The position numbers and the translations under genes are program-made. From an uncultured Ruminiclostridium sp. (GTDB lineage: Bacteria > Bacillota > Clostridia > Oscillospirales > Ruminococcaceae), in assembly GCA_934454635.1 (NCBI GenBank), contig CAKSFR010000008.1, forward strand, positions 65,731 through 129,730: 64,000 bases of DNA, read 5' to 3'. Under the pieces are notes generated by a model. The model did no database searches. It worked only from the letters and a program-made list of their open reading frames with translations, and was not told the origin of the DNA. This document shows positions 41,760 to 50,657 of the stretch, piece by piece. Position 1 is the stretch's first letter, and each line of letters starts with the position of its first letter.

Positions 41760-44478
41760 GTTTTTTCTTCTTTTTTACAACAACTGCTCCGACTGCGGCA
41801 GCCGCAGCACAGGCGGCTCCGACTCCGACAAAAACTCCGACAGGGATATCATTCTTATCCTTTTCGCCGTTTTCGGGCGCAGGCTCAACGCTTTCCTCGT
41901 TATTTTCGGTTTCTCCCGAAGCGGCATTATCTTCTTCATCAGCCGATTCCTCGACCGCTTCCGTTTCTTTGTCCGCAATCGGGACAGCGGCGCCCAACAC
42001 CTCAAAGCTGTCAACCGCAAACGTACCCGATTTGACCGTGATGACCGCGGTATGCTCGCCGTATTCAAGCCCGTATTTATAGAAAGACGACTGTCTGAAA
42101 CCGCACTTCGGCACAACATATTCGCCGTCCGTCACTTCCCCGTCAATTTCGACGGATAATATGGCATTCGCTTTGGTTATTCCCGTCGCGGCAAATCCCG
42201 TTCCGCTGAATTTGAGCGTTACCGACGAGCCTTCTTCGCCCGTTGAAACGGTTCTCTTGTAATTCTTAAATGAGCTTATCGTTTCATGCGTCCAATTGCC
42301 GCTGTATTCCACGCACGAATCCGTATTGTCATAGCGCGCCGCGTATATTTCGCTTTCGTCAGTCGGCTCAAGCGCCAGATTGTCAAATATATTTCGGTTA
42401 TATGAACTGTACAGCGCCGCGCGCCCCGCACCGACGATAGAATTGCCCGTGCAGTCGTAATCGCATACCTGTTCTCCGTTAATATACGCCTTTATTGAGG
42501 TTCTGTACGCCGACAGCTTGATATTTGCCCATTCTCCCGCCGACGCTTCGTACTTTCCTTCTTCAAGCGCTTTGCCATTGCGAAGCAGCTTCCAATCTCC
42601 GTTTTCCCAGATCTGGAAGTGATATCCGCTTGCGCCCTGACAGCCAAGATTATACCGCAGACCTATGCCGGCGTAATTCGACGCAGGATTTTCCGACTTT
42701 GCGAGCTGAATATCCGCGCTTATGCTGTAATTGTACCATCTGTCGTCGCCGAAGCAAGTAACAGGCTCGGGAGTGCCGCCCCATTCGTTCGCCTTGATGT
42801 CGGGCGTGATCATCTGCATAAGGACGTTATTTCCGTCAATTCCGCACACCTCAAACGCACCGCCTTGATCGGTTGTATAACGCGGCGCTCCACCTCTTGA
42901 AGAAATGTAATTCTCAGGATAATCCGCATATTCAAAATCATCGGTATACGGAAGCTCGAGAACGGTTTTGTCCGTTTCGGGCATATTTGAATAGTTTTTT
43001 TCGCCAATATTCAGCGTCGAAAGCGTAACGATAGAATAGGGCTTGACCGTAACGCTGTATGAATATTTACCGCCGTCGGCTTCCGGAACAAGCGTATCGA
43101 CCTGCTTAAAATAATTTTCGTTGTATTCGCCGCCGTCAGGTCCGCGCGTTTCCCAAACATAAATCTGTGCGTCGGCTTTATCAAGGTTTTGCGCGGAAAT
43201 GTTATAAACAATAGGCTCGTCGGTCGTGTTGGTTATTACTGTGCTGTAATCCCCCGTTGCCGTATCCGCAGCCGTCATGTAGCTGTATGTCGCGTCAACA
43301 AGCGCATGACCGTCGCCGCCTGCTTTTCCGTCGCCGTAGCAGGCGCCGTCAACAAACGCCCAGCCCTTTTTTATGAACTGCGAAAAGTGCAGCTTCATAA
43401 AAAATCCGCTGTCGAGAAGAAAATATCCGCTCCATGGGTCTGTCGCCGAAATAAACTGCTTATGGGTATACTGCGCACCGTCATAATACGCCGAAACAAC
43501 AGGCTGATATTCACACAATGTCATAAGCCCGCCGGGATACATTGTTATAAAGCGGTTTGCAATATCAAGCACGCCGTTTAAATCATTAAGTCCCGAGCCT
43601 GTTCCGTCGTATTTGTATGTACCTTTGGAATATACCATAGACGAACTTGCTTCGCTGAACCAAAGCTCTTTTCCGTACTCTTTCGCAAGCTTCTGCGCGC
43701 TGTCGGTAGACCAACTTGTGTAATGGCTTCCGACGACATCAACAGCATTAAGCAGCTCTTCGTCTTTAAGCATTGCGTCAGCGCAGTTCCAAGAGCATAC
43801 TTCCTCGCCCGCAACGATTTTTATAGACGAGTAATCATACGGGCAGTCGGTTTCGCTCTTTAAATGTGAGGAAAGATATTTTATCCATTCGTTGTCGGAA
43901 GATCTTTCGTTCTGAGTTGCGCTTACATATTGAAATTTCAGACCGTAGGTTTCATACGCCGCGTCAAGCGTTTCCTTATACCATTTATAACGCGCGGCAT
44001 AAACGTCGTCCGCGTTAGATACCCACAGCGGCTCGCTCCACCAGAGCATATCAAGCGTGATATCCGGGTTTATTTTAAGAGCGTCTGCGGCGAGCTGATA
44101 GCCTGCGCCTCTCGTTACATCTGCCTTTTCGTCCTCATATCTTTTTACCGATGGCTCTGTACCCGAAGAAGAATTTATATCCGCGCCCATTTCAACCTTC
44201 AGATGATTTACGCACAACCCGTCCTCGCCGAAAATATAACGCAGAATTTTTTCATACGCTTCTGGATTTTCCGCCTTATAGTCGAGCAGCAGGCGCGAAG
44301 TGTTGTTTGCGGATACCATTCCCGACCCGCGGTAAAGCATATTTTCAGCGGTATTCGCCTTTGTGCCGTCAATAATGATATTCATAGCTTTTGCCTCCTC
44401 GTCAGCCGATACAGACGGAATATTTGCGCAGGCAAATATTGCACACGCCGCAGCGGCAGCAATTCTTTTTGGATTCAT
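41752..44478 (-). CDS. GH59 galactocerebrosidase-like surface glycosidase with C-terminal membrane anchor, about 908 aa
   Basis: A signal peptide (AAAAACAIFACANIPSVSA) is followed by a GH59-type barrel. The acid/base Glu is in SATQNERSS (about residue 191) and the nucleophile Glu in LWFSEASS (about 276). A family-type lectin-like domain follows (YAGIGLRYNLGCQG, YHFQIWENGDWKLL), then a further beta domain, an acidic Glu/Asn-rich linker, and one membrane span (VFVGVGAACAAAAAVGAVVV) with a lysine tail that anchors it to the membrane. Expected activity is on beta-galactosides. The ATG at 44478 is used; a TTG at 44481 is an alternative. The start codon and ribosome site lie inside a 12-bp palindrome. 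Confidence 0.88.
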   Translation of the reverse strand: MNPKRIAAAAACAIFACANIPSVSADEEAKAMNIIIDGTKANTAENMLYRGSGMVSANNTSRLLLDYKAENPEAYEKILRYIFGEDGLCVNHLKVEMGADINSSSGTEPSVKRYEDEKADVTRGAGYQLAADALKINPDITLDMLWWSEPLWVSNADDVYAARYKWYKETLDAAYETYGLKFQYVSATQNERSSDNEWIKYLSSHLKSETDCPYDYSSIKIVAGEEVCSWNCADAMLKDEELLNAVDVVGSHYTSWSTDSAQKLAKEYGKELWFSEASSSMVYSKGTYKYDGTGSGLNDLNGVLDIANRFITMYPGGLMTLCEYQPVVSAYYDGAQYTHKQFISATDPWSGYFLLDSGFFMKLHFSQFIKKGWAFVDGACYGDGKAGGDGHALVDATYSYMTAADTATGDYSTVITNTTDEPIVYNISAQNLDKADAQIYVWETRGPDGGEYNENYFKQVDTLVPEADGGKYSYSVTVKPYSIVTLSTLNIGEKNYSNMPETDKTVLELPYTDDFEYADYPENYISSRGGAPRYTTDQGGAFEVCGIDGNNVLMQMITPDIKANEWGGTPEPVTCFGDDRWYNYSISADIQLAKSENPASNYAGIGLRYNLGCQGASGYHFQIWENGDWKLLRNGKALEEGKYEASAGEWANIKLSAYRTSIKAYINGEQVCDYDCTGNSIVGAGRAALYSSYNRNIFDNLALEPTDESEIYAARYDNTDSCVEYSGNWTHETISSFKNYKRTVSTGEEGSSVTLKFSGTGFAATGITKANAILSVEIDGEVTDGEYVVPKCGFRQSSFYKYGLEYGEHTAVITVKSGTFAVDSFEVLGAAVPIADKETEAVEESADEEDNAASGETENNEESVEPAPENGEKDKNDIPVGVFVGVGAACAAAAAVGAVVVKKKKKHE

Positions 44479-44516
44479 CAAAGTGAAACAGCCCCTTTCC
44501 GTGATTTCACTTTGAT
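44477..44516 (-). promoter_or_regulatory. 12-bp palindrome spanning the GH59 ribosome site and start codon
   Basis: ATCAAAGTGAAA (44477-44488) and TTTCACTTTGAT (44505-44516) are a perfect inverted repeat, 16 bp apart. The outer arm overlaps the -10 box and the inner arm contains the start codon; the loop holds AAAGGGG. It can act as a DNA operator or as an mRNA hairpin hiding the start. The octamer CAAAGTGA also lies beside the -10 box of the araC-like gene. Confidence 0.6.
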
Positions 44517-44543
44517 TATATCACCCGTGCGCCGCAAAAACAA
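44515..44543 (-). promoter_or_regulatory. Sigma-A promoter of the GH59 gene
   Basis: On the minus strand TTGTTT (44538-44543), 17 bp, TATAAT (44515-44520). Confidence 0.65.
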
Positions 44544-44555
44544 TCTGAAATATTT

Positions 44556-44590
44556 CAGCCGCTCTTAAAATATTAGCTTTTTGGCGGCTG
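44556..44590 (-). terminator. Hairpin between the araC-like and GH59 genes
   Basis: CAGCCGC (44556-44562) pairs with GCGGCTG (44584-44590) around a 21-base A/T-rich loop. Without a clear T-run it may only attenuate the regulator transcript. Confidence 0.45.
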
Positions 44591-44599
44591 ATTTTATGC

Positions 44600-45421
44600 T
44601 CATATTGCAAGCGTGTTTTTGATTTCTCTGTATCTGCTCGGAGAAATGCCCTCATATTTTTTAAAAACAATTCCGAAATACGTCGGGTCGGGATAACCGA
44701 CAGCTTCGCCTATCTCGGCAATGCTTTTACCGCCGCCGTCAAGCATAAGCTTCGCTTCTGAAATTCGTCTGCGTGCGATATACTCAAGCGGCCGCATTCC
44801 CATCTTCTTTTTAAACACGCGGCAAAGGTACTGCGGCGTAAGCGACGACGCGTTCGCCAGTTCCTCCAGCGTTATGTCTTTATTAAAATTTTGCTCTATG
44901 TAGAAAATCACGTTCTCAAGTCCGCTTCCCGCAATTTTTTCGGGATTGCTTTCACCTGCGAACAATCCTGCCGCGCAGAGAATGAAATCGTAAATAAGCC
45001 GCGAACATTTTTCGCTGCCCGAAACAGGGTCGGAAACCGCCGTCATAAGCCGGGAAAAAATCCTCTCGCATATCGCCGTATCCACGCCGGAGCATATCAT
45101 ATAACCTTCAAAGCCAAGCTCCCGCATGATCTGCAAAAGATGATTTCCGCGAAAGACAAACCAGCAGGTTTCCCATTCGCCTCTCTCCGGATAATATTCA
45201 TGCGGAACTCCGGGCGAAAGATAAAGCATACTTCCCTGCTTCATCGTAAAGCTGCCGCCGCTGACGTTTACTCTGCCCACGCCGCTTTTGGTGTACAAAA
45301 ACTGATGCGAAACAAGCCCCTGTTCCCTTTTAACATGATACTCGCACTCGGAAATTCCGATTCCGGTAAGATAAAACGGAAAACGCACCTGATTTCCCAA
45401 AACGGGATATACTGCACCCAT
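44600..45421 (-). CDS. AraC-family transcriptional regulator, 273 aa
   Basis: An N-terminal cupin sensor (GGSFTMKQGSMLYLSPGVPHEYYPE) is followed by a C-terminal double helix-turn-helix: TLEELANASSLTPQYLCRVFKKKMG and SIAEIGEAVGYPDPTYFGIVFKKYEGISPSRYR, the standard AraC/XylS signature. The ATG at 45421 follows AGAGG; a longer frame to 45481 would overlap the -35 box. It probably senses a galactoside-type sugar and activates the GH59 gene directly downstream on the same strand. A CAAAGTGA motif near both promoters supports that link. Confidence 0.92.
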   Translation of the reverse strand: MGAVYPVLGNQVRFPFYLTGIGISECEYHVKREQGLVSHQFLYTKSGVGRVNVSGGSFTMKQGSMLYLSPGVPHEYYPERGEWETCWFVFRGNHLLQIMRELGFEGYMICSGVDTAICERIFSRLMTAVSDPVSGSEKCSRLIYDFILCAAGLFAGESNPEKIAGSGLENVIFYIEQNFNKDITLEELANASSLTPQYLCRVFKKKMGMRPLEYIARRRISEAKLMLDGGGKSIAEIGEAVGYPDPTYFGIVFKKYEGISPSRYREIKNTLAI

Positions 45422-45452
45422 ACTGTTCCTCTTTCGTTCATATGATGCTTTG

Positions 45453-45481
45453 ATTATATCACTTTGCCCGTAAATTTGCAA
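45453..45481 (-). promoter_or_regulatory. Sigma-A promoter of the araC-like gene with CAAAGTGA motif
   Basis: On the minus strand TTGCAA (45476-45481), 17 bp, TATAAT (45453-45458). The stretch GTGATATAATCAAAG around the -10 box is identical to that of the GH59 promoter, and CAAAGTGA (complement of 45459-45466) overlaps it. Confidence 0.65.
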
Positions 45482-45508
45482 TAGCGGTTATTTTTTTGTG
45501 AGCAAAAT

Positions 45509-45543
45509 AATTCTCCCGCCGCCTTTTTTCGGCAGCGGGAGAA
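45509..45543 (-). terminator. Terminator after spoIIID
   Basis: ATTCTCCCGC and GCGGGAGAAT form a strong stem, extended by GCC/GGC, around a T-rich loop; on the minus strand it is followed by TATTTTGC. Confidence 0.75.
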
Positions 45544-45585
45544 TTGTTTACAAATATTATTTTAACGATCGGTTCAGAAACGGTA

Positions 45586-45882
45586 TTACAATTCACCGGA
45601 CAGCTTCTTATATTTCTTCTGGGTTGCCATTCCGCCCCGTATATGCCTTTCCTGCTTATTCAGTTCAAGCACCTCCTTTACGCGGCTGTGAAGCTCCGGA
45701 TTGACCCGCTCAAGCCTTGTGGTAATATCTTGGTGAACCGTGCTTTTGCTTATTCCGAATACTTTTCCTGCATTTCTTACAGTCGCCTTGTTTTCAATGA
45801 TATATTCTGCGAGGCTTACACATCTTTCCTGTTTCGTTCCGTAGGCGCAGTAGTCCGCTGCTGTGTTTGTCTTTCTTGACAT
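45586..45882 (-). CDS. spoIIID: Sporulation transcription regulator SpoIIID, 98 aa
   Basis: This small DNA-binding protein has the SpoIIID helix-turn-helix TVRNAGKVFGISKSTVHQDI, then TRLERVNPELHSRVKEVLELNK and the conserved end ERHIRGGMATQKKYK. It acts in the mother cell during sporulation, tuning sigma-E and sigma-K genes. The ATG at 45882 follows GGAGGGG; the open frame continues to 46029 but without a start signal. The upstream region carries a sigma-E-like promoter, which fits known control. Its presence, with yunB in this window, implies descent from a spore former. Confidence 0.95.
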   Translation of the reverse strand: MSRKTNTAADYCAYGTKQERCVSLAEYIIENKATVRNAGKVFGISKSTVHQDITTRLERVNPELHSRVKEVLELNKQERHIRGGMATQKKYKKLSGEL

Positions 45883-45915
45883 GGTTTCGCCCCTCCAAAA
45901 CTTTTGATTTATCCG

Positions 45916-45943
45916 ATTATATGCGACAGCGCCGAAATATATG
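45916..45943 (-). promoter_or_regulatory. Candidate sigma-E promoter of spoIIID
   Basis: On the minus strand CATATATT (45936-45943), 12 bp, CATATAAT (45916-45923), close to the sigma-E pattern (ATATT, CATACAAT). No good sigma-A -35 box fits the same -10. The rest of the 310-bp divergent spacer up to citrate synthase holds that gene's promoter and nothing else I can identify. Confidence 0.5.
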
Positions 45944-46086
45944 ATTGCATTGACACGCACCGTCAAAAATTGCAGGAAATCCGACTTGAAATTGCAAATT
46001 TGCTTTTTTGCCCCGTCATAATTGCTCAAAAGATGCCATGCACAATCTTATTTTCGTGTAATTGTAACAACTTTTTCTTTTGCATA

Positions 46087-46115
46087 TTGATTATTTTTCC
46101 GGATTCATATATAAT
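46087..46115 (+). promoter_or_regulatory. Sigma-A promoter of citrate synthase
   Basis: TTGATT (46087-46092), 17 bp, TATAAT (46110-46115). Confidence 0.75.
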
Positions 46116-46192
46116 AGTAACAACGCTATATGAACAAAAAATGTCAGTTTTATTCATAAATGCGACATATTCACACAGAAAGGAATATTAAA

Positions 46193-47581
46193 ATGCTTAC
46201 TGAAATGGGAAACGATAAAGAGATTGTAACGCTTGAGGAAGACGAGCAGGAGCTTCTTAACGGATTGCTGGAAAATATGAATAAAGGAACAATCGACCCT
46301 TCCCTTTATGTTGAATATGACGTAAAACGAGGACTTCGCGACTCTAACGGAAAGGGCGTTCTTACGGGACTTACCGAAATCTCCGACGTTGTTTCCTACG
46401 ATATAATCGACGGAAAGAAAATCCCCTGCGACGGACGTCTTTATTACCATAATTACAATATAATCGATCTTATAAAGGGCTTTGAAAACCGCAGACACGC
46501 TTTTGAAGAAACGACTTATCTGCTTTTATTCGGTTCGCTTCCGAACGAAGAACAGCTCAACCGCTTCATTCAGCTCATTTCTGACAATCAGACGCTTTCG
46601 ATGAACTTCACTCGTGACGTTATCATGAAAGCGCCCAGTTCAAACATAATGAATGCGCTCCAGAAGAGCGTTCTTACGCTTTATTCTTATGATAACAACC
46701 CCGAAGATATCTCTGCACAGAACGTGCTTAGACAGTCGATACAGCTTATCGCCAAAATGCCGCTCATTTCGGTTTATGCATACTGCTCGTACCGTCATTA
46801 TAAGCAGCACGAAAGTCTGATGATACGCAATCCCGTAAAGACATATTCAACTGCCGAAAATATTCTTTATATGCTCCGTGAAAACGGCGAGTTCAGCGAC
46901 CTTGAAGCAAAAGTTCTTGATATTGCGCTTGTTATTCACGCGGAACATGGCGGCGGAAATAATTCAACCTTTACAACTCACGTTGTAACCTCTTCGGGAA
47001 CCGACACATATTCCGCTGTCGCCGCGGCAATCGCCTCGCTCAAGGGCTTCCGTCACGGCGGTGCAAATCTCAAAGTAAAGCATATGTTTGAGGACATAAA
47101 GGCTCATATTGCCGACTGGAACGACGAAAACGCTATCCGCGAATACATGACGAAGATCACAAACAAAGAGGCTTTCGACAAGACGGGACTTATTTACGGA
47201 ATCGGTCATGCGGTTTACACCGAATCGGACCCCAGAGAAGTTATTCTGAAAGAATACGCGCGCAAACTTGCAGCTGAAAAGAACCGAATGGCTGAATATG
47301 AATTTTACGACAGGGTCGAGCGCATTTCAAAGGAAGTCATAGCTTCCGAACGTCACCTCTTTAAGCCGCTTTGCGCAAACGTTGATTTTTACAGCGGATT
47401 TGTTTACGATATGCTCCGCATTCCCGAGGAATTGTTTACCCCTATTTTTGCAATTTCAAGAATTTCGGGCTGGTGCGCTCACCGTCTTGAGGAGATCATC
47501 AACAACGGAAAGATCATTCGTCCCGCCTATAAATATGTTGCCGAACACCTTGATTACATTCCCCTTGAGGAAAGAAAATAA
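46193..47581 (+). CDS. Citrate synthase, 462 aa
   Basis: Catalytic landmarks are in order: a His in LVIHAEHGGGNNSTFTTHVV with SSGTDTYSAVAAAIASLKGFRHGGAN, the second His in YGIGHAVYTESDPRE, and the Asp region in FYSGFVYDMLRIPEELFTPIFAISRISGW. It condenses acetyl-CoA with oxaloacetate, probably to supply 2-oxoglutarate for glutamate in an anaerobe with a partial cycle. The ATG at 46193 follows AGAAAGGAA; an ATG at 46160 lacks that site. The stop codon overlaps the next gene start (TAATG). Confidence 0.94.
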   Translation: MLTEMGNDKEIVTLEEDEQELLNGLLENMNKGTIDPSLYVEYDVKRGLRDSNGKGVLTGLTEISDVVSYDIIDGKKIPCDGRLYYHNYNIIDLIKGFENRRHAFEETTYLLLFGSLPNEEQLNRFIQLISDNQTLSMNFTRDVIMKAPSSNIMNALQKSVLTLYSYDNNPEDISAQNVLRQSIQLIAKMPLISVYAYCSYRHYKQHESLMIRNPVKTYSTAENILYMLRENGEFSDLEAKVLDIALVIHAEHGGGNNSTFTTHVVTSSGTDTYSAVAAAIASLKGFRHGGANLKVKHMFEDIKAHIADWNDENAIREYMTKITNKEAFDKTGLIYGIGHAVYTESDPREVILKEYARKLAAEKNRMAEYEFYDRVERISKEVIASERHLFKPLCANVDFYSGFVYDMLRIPEELFTPIFAISRISGWCAHRLEEIINNGKIIRPAYKYVAEHLDYIPLEERK

Positions 47582-48537
47582 TGACTTATATCATTTTTGA
47601 CATGGAGTGGAATCAGCCCTCCTCGGCAAAAGAAAAAAATCCGGCTCTGCTCCACGGCGAAATAATTCAATTAGGTTTTTTTGTACTTGACGAAAAAATG
47701 AATATTATAAGCAAGGAGCGGCTTACAATAAAACCCATATGTTACCCGACAATGAACCAGTATGTCAGTCTTTTGACGGGAATAACACAGGACGACGCCG
47801 ACCGCGGGCTGACCTTTAAAGAGGCGTTCTCGGCTATGGCTAGGCATTTTTCTGCGGAAACGGTTCTTTTCACATGGGGCGACGACGATATGCCGATTCT
47901 TCGCGAGAATATGAAGTTTCACGGAATTTCCGATATTCCGCTGCCGCCGCATTACAATTTACAGCGTATATTCTGCTCACAGACCAACACTCCGCAAAGA
48001 CAGATCGCTCTTAAAACCGCTGCCGAACAGCTTCAAATCAACACGGATATTCAGGCTCACGACGCTCTGAACGACGCTTATATCACTTTTCTTGTCGCTT
48101 CAAAGCTGAATATTCCCGACGGAATTTCGCAGTATTCTTCATATTCAACGAAATCCGCTTCGCGTTCGCAGCCGCATTGGATTACCGCAGCGCCTCTCGC
48201 TAAATATGAGATCAAATTCACGGGTCAATTTGACGGAATGGCTGCGTTTTGCCGTGGCATAAATATCCCCTGCCCCGTCTGCGGCGAAGGTTTCTCTTTT
48301 GAAACGTTTTGCCGACACGGAAAATCAGCTTTTATAACAATGGCGGAATGTGAAAACGACAAAAAGTTTTTCATCAGATACGAGCTGAAGGAAAGCGCGG
48401 TTTTTGTATCGGTTTTCAAGTCCGACAAAAATTTTGAAGGGATATACGCAACCCGAATGCGCCACAAAGAAAAGCGTGAAAAATACCGCAAGCTTTACCG
48501 CAGCGGGACGACGAAAAATAATACCGACAAAAAATAA
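47581..48537 (+). CDS. DEDDh-family 3'-5' exonuclease (KapD-like), 318 aa
   Basis: The N-terminal exonuclease domain has motif I FDMEWNQ, motif II TWGDDDMPIL, and motif III HDALNDAYITF with the final His and Asp. This is the DEDDh layout of inhibitor-of-KinA-pathway-like nucleases. A C-terminal extension of about 110 residues with a CPVCGEGFSFETFCRHG zinc-like cluster follows; its role is unknown. It would trim RNA or DNA ends in the cytosol. Translation is coupled to citrate synthase by TAATG. A terminator follows immediately. Confidence 0.88.
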   Translation: MTYIIFDMEWNQPSSAKEKNPALLHGEIIQLGFFVLDEKMNIISKERLTIKPICYPTMNQYVSLLTGITQDDADRGLTFKEAFSAMARHFSAETVLFTWGDDDMPILRENMKFHGISDIPLPPHYNLQRIFCSQTNTPQRQIALKTAAEQLQINTDIQAHDALNDAYITFLVASKLNIPDGISQYSSYSTKSASRSQPHWITAAPLAKYEIKFTGQFDGMAAFCRGINIPCPVCGEGFSFETFCRHGKSAFITMAECENDKKFFIRYELKESAVFVSVFKSDKNFEGIYATRMRHKEKREKYRKLYRSGTTKNNTDKK

Positions 48538-48571
48538 AGCGCAGACGTACACAAACAGTACGCTGCGCTTT
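48536..48571 (+). terminator. Terminator after the exonuclease gene
   Basis: AAAGCGCAG-A-CGTAC pairs with GTACG-CTGCGCTTT apart from a single bulged A. The stop codon of the gene lies at its base. Confidence 0.8.
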
Positions 48572-48718
48572 CGGTTCATTCCCACCACAGAATGAACAAG
48601 GGGCTTTTCTGTTTTTTTGAAGCATAATTTGAAGGAATTGCCCCTTCTATAATATAAAACGTTTGAGCAGGTCAAAAAGTGACAACAAAAAAGAATTTTT
48701 TTGAAAGGAATTTGATGT

Positions 48719-49603
48719 ATGAAGCGTCTAGACCCGGTTATTCGTATTGTGGCTGCCGTAAAGTGTATAACCGAGCGGTTTAAACGGGATAATCTCAACG
48801 AATATGCGGCTTATTCCGCGCTTTTTATCGTTCTCTCATTTGTTCCGTTTCTTATGCTTATCCTTACGATAATCAACAAATTCCCTATTTTCTCGGACGC
48901 GGGAGCCTACAATATCAACCTTTTTTCAGATGACGTTACGGCGTTTTTTCGGCAAATTCTCGCAGAAACCGAACAAAAAGCAACAGGCGCGCTGCTTTCA
49001 GTTTCAACTATAGTAGCACTTTGGTCTGCTTCCCGTGCGCTTATCGGCATCATAAACGGTCTGAACCGCATTCATCGCGTAAAAGAAACGCGAGGCTTCC
49101 TGCGCCTGCGTATTGCTGCTGTCTTTTATATGGTTTTCTTCATCGTCGCCGTCCTGATAATACTGATCCTGCTTGTATTCGGTCAGGCGATTCTCGACCG
49201 TATTATAATGAATTTCCCCGCAATGGAAAATCTCGACGGTTTCTGGTTTTCAATGCGCTGGGCTGTCGGCTTCTGTATTCTTATACTGCTGTTTCTTTTT
49301 CTTTATACGGCGCTTCCGATACACAAAGGAAAACCTGTTTCAAAGCTCCCGGGGGCTGTATTCAGCGCAGCGGGCTGGGTGGGCTTTTCGGCTCTTTACT
49401 CGTTTTATATAAATCATTTCGCCGATTACTCGCGGCTTTACGGAAGCCTCACCACGATCGTTCTCCTTATTTTATGGCTTTATATCTGTATGTACATTCT
49501 TTTCCTCGGCGAGGAGCTTAATATAATGCTGAGCAGCAGATATCTCAAGAAGATCACACGATGGGTGTTCAACAAAAAAACGACAAGTGAACAGGAAAAA
49601 TAA
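48719..49603 (+). CDS. YihY/BrkB-family membrane protein, 294 aa
   Basis: Six spans and the family start (NEYAAYSALFIVLSFVPFLMLIL) are visible, with the central ALWSASRALIGIINGLNRIH and YTALPIHKGKPVSKLPGAVFSAAGW blocks. C-terminal spans carry SRLYGSLTTIVLLILWLYICMYILFLGEELN, the best conserved YihY motif. Despite the old name ribonuclease BN, the family are membrane proteins of unclear transport function. GAAAGGAA precedes the ATG. The rlmN start lies one base after the stop codon, so they form an operon. Confidence 0.92.
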   Translation: MKRLDPVIRIVAAVKCITERFKRDNLNEYAAYSALFIVLSFVPFLMLILTIINKFPIFSDAGAYNINLFSDDVTAFFRQILAETEQKATGALLSVSTIVALWSASRALIGIINGLNRIHRVKETRGFLRLRIAAVFYMVFFIVAVLIILILLVFGQAILDRIIMNFPAMENLDGFWFSMRWAVGFCILILLFLFLYTALPIHKGKPVSKLPGAVFSAAGWVGFSALYSFYINHFADYSRLYGSLTTIVLLILWLYICMYILFLGEELNIMLSSRYLKKITRWVFNKKTTSEQEK

Positions 49604-49604
49604 A

Positions 49605-50630
49605 ATGAACCTTTATGATCTGACATTTGAACAAACCGAACGGTTTCTTGAAGAACACGGCGACAAAAAATCGCGCGCCGAAGCGATTTTTCACTCGCTT
49701 TATGCAAAGTGCGCCGAGAAACTTTCCGACATAAAAGTCAACTCACGGACGCTTGCGCTTCTCGAAGAAAACTTTGAACTCGAAAAGCCGGAATGCATAT
49801 CGGAAATAGACGGAGAAAGCGCGGTGAAATATCTTTTCAGGCTCTCTGACGGTAATCTTATCGAGTCGGTGCTTATGCGGCACGAATACGGCAGCAGCGT
49901 GTGCATTTCAACGCAGGCAGGCTGCAATATGGGGTGCGCTTTCTGCCGAAGCGGACGAATGAAAAAGGTGCGCAATCTCACTGCGGGAGAAATGCTCGCG
50001 CAAATACTTTATATTAAAAAAGAAGTCGAAGAGATAAACGCGGTCGCAATAATGGGTATCGGCGAACCGTTTGATAATTACGAAAATGTAATGAGTTTTG
50101 TTGATACAGCGCTTTATCAGAAAGGGCTTTGTATCGGACCGAAGCATATCACCGTTTCAACCTGCGGACTTGTTCCGCAAATCGAAGCTTTTGAAAAAAG
50201 CAAGTACAACATCAATCTCGCAGTAAGCCTTCACGCGCCGAACGACGAGCTGAGAAACGAATTGATGCCGATAAATAAGCGGTTCCCGCTCAGCGTACTT
50301 ATTCCCGCCGTAAAACATTTTTCTGCTGTTACAAACCGCCGCGTAACGCTTGAATACGTCATGCTGAAAGACGTAAACGACAGCGTGAAATGCGCCGAAC
50401 AGCTTGCATCCCTTATCGCCGGCAGCAAGTGCTACGTCAACATTATCCGCTATAATCCGAGCGACGGGGACAAATTTGAGTGCAGCGATTTTGAACAGAT
50501 CATGCGCTTTTACGACGCGCTGAAAAAGAACGGCGTTCAGGTCACACTGCGGCGAAAAATGGGCGTTGGAGTAAACGCGGGCTGCGGACAGCTTCGCGGC
50601 GAAATTATGGATAATCAGAAAGAGCATTGA
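49605..50630 (+). CDS. rlmN: 23S rRNA (adenine-2503-C2)-methyltransferase RlmN, 341 aa
   Basis: This radical-SAM enzyme has the CxxxCxxC cluster at Cys107, Cys111 and Cys114 (CNMGCAFCRSG) and the SAM loop GIGEPFDNYENV. The C-terminal catalytic Cys is in GVNAGCGQL, the position that forms the methyl-cysteine or protein-RNA bond. It methylates A2503 of 23S rRNA and often A37 of some tRNAs. The ATG at 49605 follows AGGAAAAA; a GTG at 49587 is rejected. The stop codon lies inside the terminator stem. Confidence 0.95.
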   Translation: MNLYDLTFEQTERFLEEHGDKKSRAEAIFHSLYAKCAEKLSDIKVNSRTLALLEENFELEKPECISEIDGESAVKYLFRLSDGNLIESVLMRHEYGSSVCISTQAGCNMGCAFCRSGRMKKVRNLTAGEMLAQILYIKKEVEEINAVAIMGIGEPFDNYENVMSFVDTALYQKGLCIGPKHITVSTCGLVPQIEAFEKSKYNINLAVSLHAPNDELRNELMPINKRFPLSVLIPAVKHFSAVTNRRVTLEYVMLKDVNDSVKCAEQLASLIAGSKCYVNIIRYNPSDGDKFECSDFEQIMRFYDALKKNGVQVTLRRKMGVGVNAGCGQLRGEIMDNQKEH

Positions 50631-50655
50631 CAAATGTGCTTCGTCAATGCTCTTT
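50619..50655. terminator. Bidirectional terminator of rlmN and the DinB-like gene
   Basis: Perfect 13-bp arms, AAAGAGCATTGAC and GTCAATGCTCTTT, followed by TTTCA on the plus strand. It includes the rlmN stop codon. Confidence 0.9.
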
Positions 50656-50657
50656 TT

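Noticed and set aside
41752..44478. Cellulosomal dockerin on the GH59 or GH74 enzyme
   Set aside because: Neither protein shows paired calcium-binding dockerin repeats; one ends in a membrane span and the other has a lipobox.
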